In this document: positions 59,645 through 64,000 of the stretch, piece after piece
Layout of the letters: each line of letters opens with the position of its first letter
Numbering within the stretch: position 1 is the stretch's first letter
From: Deroplatys truncata
Taxonomy: Eukaryota; Arthropoda; Insecta; Mantodea; Mantidae
Direction: 5' to 3'
Assembly: GCA_030765065.1 (NCBI GenBank)
Contig: CM060977.1
Coordinates: forward strand, 157,366,052 to 157,430,051
Length of the DNA: 64,000 nt
Made by a program: the position numbers and the translations under genes
Notes under the pieces: model-generated
The model's input: only the letters and a program-made list of their open reading frames with translations
Told to the model about the DNA's origin: nothing
Databases searched by the model: none

Positions 59645-59838
59645 AAGTGAGTGGCTCCTCGGTAACGTATGATGCTTGCATTCGGGAGGTCGGGTTCGAT
59701 TCCTATTGGGCTGGTCACTGTAACTCCAGGTTTATTCGCGGTTTTCTCTGGATGGTAGGCAAATGCTATAGTAGAATATATGATTCCGCAAAATTTGCTG
59801 TTACAATTCCTGTCATTTCATTTCCTCGTGTTTCAGGA
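59645..59838 (+). repeat. SINE family C, diverged copy
   Basis: gagtggctcctcggtaacg, cattcgggaggtcgggttcg and attcct keep the head with its B box. The body has gcggttttctctggatgg, aggcaaatgct, aattcctgtcatttcatttc and gtttcagg. The A box is damaged. Confidence 0.7.
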
Positions 59839-60257
59839 TCGAAGGATCAGGCGAGTGAACGCCAAAGTGGTGCATGGCGGTGGAGTTTGCTATGAGGAAC
59901 TGTCTGCCCTGGCGTTCGGTGTGTGACGAACCCCAGAGAGACATTTTCAGGGTGAGAGATACGCTTGATGGGGTCTCAGCGGTGTCAGGATATATTATCT
60001 GGAGACGTGTGTGTCCAAGTCTACCGCCCCGGATACGGTCGTTTCACCCCTTCCTCTTGGAGGTTTTCAGAAGTGTAGGCTCCTGATTTGATTACTGATA
60101 ATTAGAGGGCGGATTAGAGTAACCTGGCCTGTGATTTCAAGTTACCGATGCAGAGAGCGTAATGTTTTGGTATGTGTTCCCTGGGTACAGGCAGCGAGTA
60201 AAGAAATATACCGTTTTGGACATGATGTTCCGCTTCGCAAGTGGAGTAAGAAACATA
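59839..60257. other. No recognised feature
   Basis: May include a tail of the preceding SINE (a ccctggcgttcgg region similar to 20370). Nothing else is supported. Confidence 0.4.
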
Positions 60258-60434
60258 TCATACAATGATATAGTGTATTATTCGTATGCAACTATTACCT
60301 CTTGCGATGCCGAAAGGAGTTTCTCGCGATATAGCTTTCGTTTAAGTGAGAGACGAAGAACGTTCGACTGTCTCTGCATGTACATTATTGTCCACTACAA
60401 TGCTCAATGTAGTATTCTTTTTACATATATGTAA
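60258..60434 (+). pseudogene. hAT transposase dimerisation-domain fragment
   Basis: The open frame's last 59 residues contain YNDIVYYSYATITSCDAERS followed by FSRYSFRLSERRRTFD and MYIIVHYNAQ. The (P/T)ITSCDxERSFSxYK core and the following basic, F-rich helix and IVHxN end are diagnostic of the hAT C-terminal dimerisation domain. The catalytic part is not found upstream, so it is a 3' fragment. The codons upstream of 60258 do not match the family. Confidence 0.75.
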
Positions 60435-61225
60435 AATGTAGTATTCTACAACGGAATAAAAAATTAACACTCATCATGTACAGCATAGTAGACGCATTTT
60501 TTTATACAACCTGTACGAGCACTGCAGGCACACGCCCGTTGTTTACATCTGGATCCACCCTCTCTCCTTCAGTATAAACAGACTACAGTACAAGGTAAGT
60601 TAATCTCATAACAGAAAGTTAAACGCAGAAGGAAAATACCTGGTAGATTATTAGTGGTTAGAGCTATTCTGATGACTATTTGCTCACATTTTTTCCCCGC
60701 TTTCAAGATGCCATCAGGAATGAAAAGCGAGACATCCACCATCTCATAATCTGCTGCTGTCTTGGTGCTCCAGTTCAAGCTGTTTGTATTAACAATTTCT
60801 TCCTAGCCTCAATAAGTGTAAATTGGTGTAGAATTAGGCTGCGTACGGAATGTGTGGTTTTCCAAAATAACATTTGGTGGTACGGAGGAATTTTTAGAAT
60901 TAGATCATAAAAAATGTCATACAATGCACAGGTTTAGTCTCCTGTTATGGTTGTACTGAGTTGTCAAAATCTGTAGTAAAGGGCAGGAGAGGTGGTATGG
61001 AAGAGAGCTATACACGAGAATATACAAGAACAGGGTTTCCGACACGAAACGTCGTAATTTAAACACTTATGCTGAGCATAATAAACAACCCAGATAGAAT
61101 TATGTTAGATATTAGATGGTAGATCAGCTGTGGAAATTTATATTTATATCACGTTGATTTTAATTGAATTCATTTTTATTTCAGGTGATAAAAACAGAAT
61201 AAATTGAAGACTTTGAAAAAAAAGG
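60435..61225. other. No recognised feature
   Basis: AT-rich with short open frames of no recognised family. Confidence 0.5.
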
Positions 61226-61540
61226 GTGAAAATGGCAACGAATGCGAAAAATCATAAACCGTGTGGTAGTATTGCAGAACTAGGGTCCATAATTGCAGTT
61301 CAACGACGTTTGCGTGCAGAGTACTACAGAAACTCTCCCGATTGCAAGAGAATCAAGGCGTGGAAAACAGCGTTTCTAGAGACAGGATTTGTTGCTAACA
61401 GACATGGTAATGGACCATCAAGAACATCAGAGGAGACTGTTAATCGCATTTCAGATAAGTTTGCAGTAAGTCCCAATAAATCCGTTCGAAAGGTGTCACG
61501 TGAGTGCGTAAACTCGTTGAACTGTAATTATTATCCCTAA
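61226..61540 (+). pseudogene. DUF4817-type transposase N-terminal fragment
   Basis: 104 codons without a stop. IAVQRRLRAEYYRNSPDCKR, IKAWKTAFLETGFVANRHGN and SEETVNRISDKFAVSPNKSV followed by RKVSREC match, in order, the helix-turn-helix, linker and second DNA-binding helix region of the Tc1/mariner-like transposases at 37841-38080 and 38794-39110. It ends abruptly after the DNA-binding part; the catalytic domain is missing. Terminal repeats were not found. A 3' deletion or a truncated copy is likely; a domesticated DNA-binding protein is possible but unsupported. Confidence 0.75.
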
Positions 61541-61648
61541 TTGTGTATACCACCACATGGTTTCTGCTTTTTCAGCATTCGTTGCCATGTTTCAGCTTTT
61601 TTTCAAATTGGTAAATTTCTGCGTTTTTAAGCACCTGAAATAAAAAAA

Positions 61649-62413
61649 TCTGATGTGTTACACTCACATGACTTTCTCTACTCTTGTACAAACTATATTT
61701 ACAAACGCTTATTCTCCATATGCTTCTGTTAATCGAGATATCGAGATGTTAATCTTATTGCTAATTTTCTTGTAGATGCAAGGGGAATTGGTAGGCTTTA
61801 AGCGATAGTCAAATATTTTAAGAGCTGGTTGCTATGCGGAGTATTCCATTCTCTTTGCATTACCAGGACCAAAAAAAAAAAAAAGAAAAGAATAACGAAT
61901 TCCCATTTGAGAAAAAGTGGGAATAACAAACAATGTTTGGAAAATGGTTCACTCAACAAACAAAATGTATATGATACAAATTGTGTGGTTTAACGCGATC
62001 TACATTTTTTGTGTAGTAAAACTTTGTCTATCTCTTGTAGTTTACCAGTTATGCAAAAGTCGTTCACAGTGAAGAATACTTTTGGAGACATTCCCAGAAG
62101 ATTCAAGATATACATTTTATTTGCCATGAAAGTATCTTAAATATATGATATTTTAATCAAAGTTGTTAGAGCCATTTTTGAGAAAATTAAAATTTTCGAA
62201 ATAAATTGAAGTTTGGTGTTTATCCGACTGTTCGTTACTGAGTTATGCTTTTCACAGACAGACACACACACACACACGGACATGTTTCCAAAAATGCTTT
62301 TTGTTTTATTCAGGAGGTCTCAAAACATATATTTCCGGTGAAATCTGTGTATCGAATTTTTGGGTGGAATGCAATACTTCCCCTACTTACTATACGTAGT
62401 AGAGAAAGTAATA
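61649..62413 (+). repeat. Dispersed repeat B, copy 6
   Basis: 765-bp copy from tctgatgtgttacactcac to cgtagtagagaaagtaata. It is shorter than the other full copies because the block with gttccatgtaaagggta and cgtgtcgcat is deleted near 62200, where gaaataaattgaagtttgg joins the flanks. Confidence 0.92.
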
Positions 62414-62784
62414 AACTTGAAGTAACATTATAACTACAAGTTTCCATTGCTACTCTGCCATTTAACGCTCAAAATTGTCTCTCTTGTTCATTTAAGAGTG
62501 TTTCAGATTAGGGCGTTTTGTTTCAGTACACAGTATATTACGGAACAAACGTTAATAGTATTTCTCCCTGGAATGAAAGCCGAGTCGTGCACTGTAACAA
62601 ACAGCACACACAATGGGATGAGGAGAGGTGATTAAGGTTTGTCCTCAACTTTGCCAGGATGCTCTTCATAGTGACAATTACATTTCCAGTACTGCACAAT
62701 GAGTTCTCAAAAGTTCACTTCACAAGCGCTCTTTGAGCCGGTTCTCTTTCAATTTTTTTCTACGCAAAATTCTTATAGACTGCA
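62414..62784. other. No recognised feature
   Basis: No coding, RNA or repeat signal recognised. Confidence 0.5.
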
Positions 62785-62850
62785 TCTGTGGTCAGCGCTC
62801 TGGCTTCTCATCCCAGAGCTCCCAGATTCGATTCACGGCTGGGGGAAGTT
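62785..62850 (+). repeat. tRNA-like SINE head
   Basis: ctgcatctgtggtcagcgct followed by agattcgattcac gives a weak A box and a fair B box. The opening matches 54372. The body (ttttctttaaccagaatc) is short. Confidence 0.5.
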
Positions 62851-63159
62851 TTCTTTAACCAGAATCATTCACTGTCCTCCGCAGGATCTGGAAGTATGAA
62901 TGGGGAGTGAATATGAATGTGTTTAATAGCAGAAAGTACATTGCGTTCGTAGATCGGCGGGACCGTTCCGCGGCGGCATTGGACTGGGTGAGGATTGGCG
63001 TGACTTCCGCCAGAGTTACACGTAAATGACCGGCAAGACATGGGTAAGGAGCACTAACTACTATACTAACCTACAATAGCTTACCTTTATCACAACAGAT
63101 GATGAAATGCGAACACATTCCCTATATCTCCGAAAACAATACTGGTTTACTCGCAAAAG
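62851..63159. other. No recognised feature
   Basis: A short GC-richer stretch near 62950-63010 has no recognised identity. Confidence 0.45.
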
Positions 63160-64000
63160 TTCATATTGACTAATTGCCTTATTTCTCTCGTGATATTGTC
63201 CTTCAATTCTTGTAACGTGTACGGATTTGATGCGTACACTTCACTCTTTAATTTCCCCATAAATAAAAAGCTCATGGAGATATGTAGGTCAGATCAACGA
63301 GGTGGCCACAATTCTCGACTAATTAATTATTCTGTCACTATACATACTTTACAATTCATGCCTAGAATTCGCTGCAGTGTACGCTGGAGCTGAACCCTGC
63401 TGAAACCAACCACACAATCTTTCATTTCTTGTTAGTTGGGGAAAAAGTTTATTGAAAATTGAATTTACTTAAACATGTGCATCAACTGTTGTGTCGAAAA
63501 ATATGGGACCGATAATTCTACGCGCACTCACTGCACACTTAACCCCAACTTTTACAAGGTGGTGAGGAACCTCATGAATAACATGGGGATTCTCTAGCTC
63601 GAGAATTTTATTGTTCTGAGTAGGAACGTGACCTTGAAGCTAAAACCTCGCTTCATCAGTGAAAATTAACGTTAAAACTGAGCCCACGTTGCCATTATGA
63701 TCCAACTGCAAAAATGAATTGCAATAATTATCCCCACTTACAGGATCTTGTGGTTGTAAAGCTTAAACTACAGTTACGTTGTACGGCTTAAGTTTCAGAA
63801 GTTTCGTTGTCACAAAAGCTGATGTCTTGCAAATATTAACCACTTGTGCTAAACGTCTCAATGATTTTTGGGTTGAGTACTCTAACCGGGCCCATACTTC
63901 ATCAAGCTTCTTTTCTGTTAGCACACGGCGTTACTGAACACGTGTCTTGTTCAAAAAAGATCTTGTACGCCTGCCTTTAGTGACAAGATCATGAATAGTT
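63160..64000 (-). pseudogene. Tc1/mariner-like transposase relic, cut by window edge
   Basis: The minus strand shows, in broken frames, a DNA-binding-region remnant near 63960-63840, then from about 63680 an F(T)DEAxF-like region, a VIHEVPHHLVKVGVK stretch and IIGPIFF near 63500, and a C-terminal piece near 63270-63180 (KEKL..LKELQDNI-like). The order and wording parallel the relic at 36990-38080. Stops and shifts are frequent. The 5' part lies beyond 64000. Confidence 0.65.

Overview
The window looks like a piece of an insect nuclear genome made almost entirely of repeats. The evidence is Tc1/mariner transposons with TA target sites, an R1-like LINE, tRNA-headed SINEs, hAT remnants, AT-rich spacers and many microsatellites, with no operons or bacterial-type genes. 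The mix and density fit a large-genome hemimetabolous insect such as a cockroach or termite; that placement is inference from the repeat families, not a sequence match. I found no exon I would call a host gene. Every coding trace I can name belongs to a mobile element, and all appear broken.

Layout. 1-11076 is the right-hand part of a tandem satellite with a 33-34 bp unit, arranged in higher-order blocks of about 3.7-4.3 kb and decaying at its right edge. 11.1-18.7 kb holds one copy of dispersed repeat A, three copies of dispersed repeat B (two of them a large inverted pair) and otherwise unrecognised DNA. 18.7-26.1 kb holds a small hAT-type element with an 8-bp target duplication, a SINE split by a mariner, a LINE 3' fragment, a 120-bp inverted-repeat element, old B copies, and a fragment of a protein family (repeat D) seen three times in the window. 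26.1-28.8 kb is nearly featureless. 28.8-33.3 kb holds a complete SINE with a 14-bp duplication, a 1.2 kb transposon with unusually long inverted repeats, a B copy and a SINE. 34.7-40.4 kb is a cluster of Tc1/mariner-like transposase relics, one interrupted by a deleted mariner whose removal restores the reading frame. 41.0-47.9 kb holds repeat D, repeat A, another transposase relic, a 413-bp deletion derivative and a Tc1 end. 48.2-51.6 kb holds a SINE and an R1-like LINE interrupted by a near full-length mariner. 53.4-64.0 kb holds B, a 36-bp minisatellite, A, a possible Helitron remnant, D, a hAT fragment, another B, and two more transposase pieces, the last running off the window edge.

The pieces do not form a pathway; they are layers of insertions. 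Three nested events can be read directly: mariner into SINE at 19447, mariner into transposase at 35073, and mariner into LINE at 49456. Families A, B and D are the least explained items. I found no convincing new functional system.
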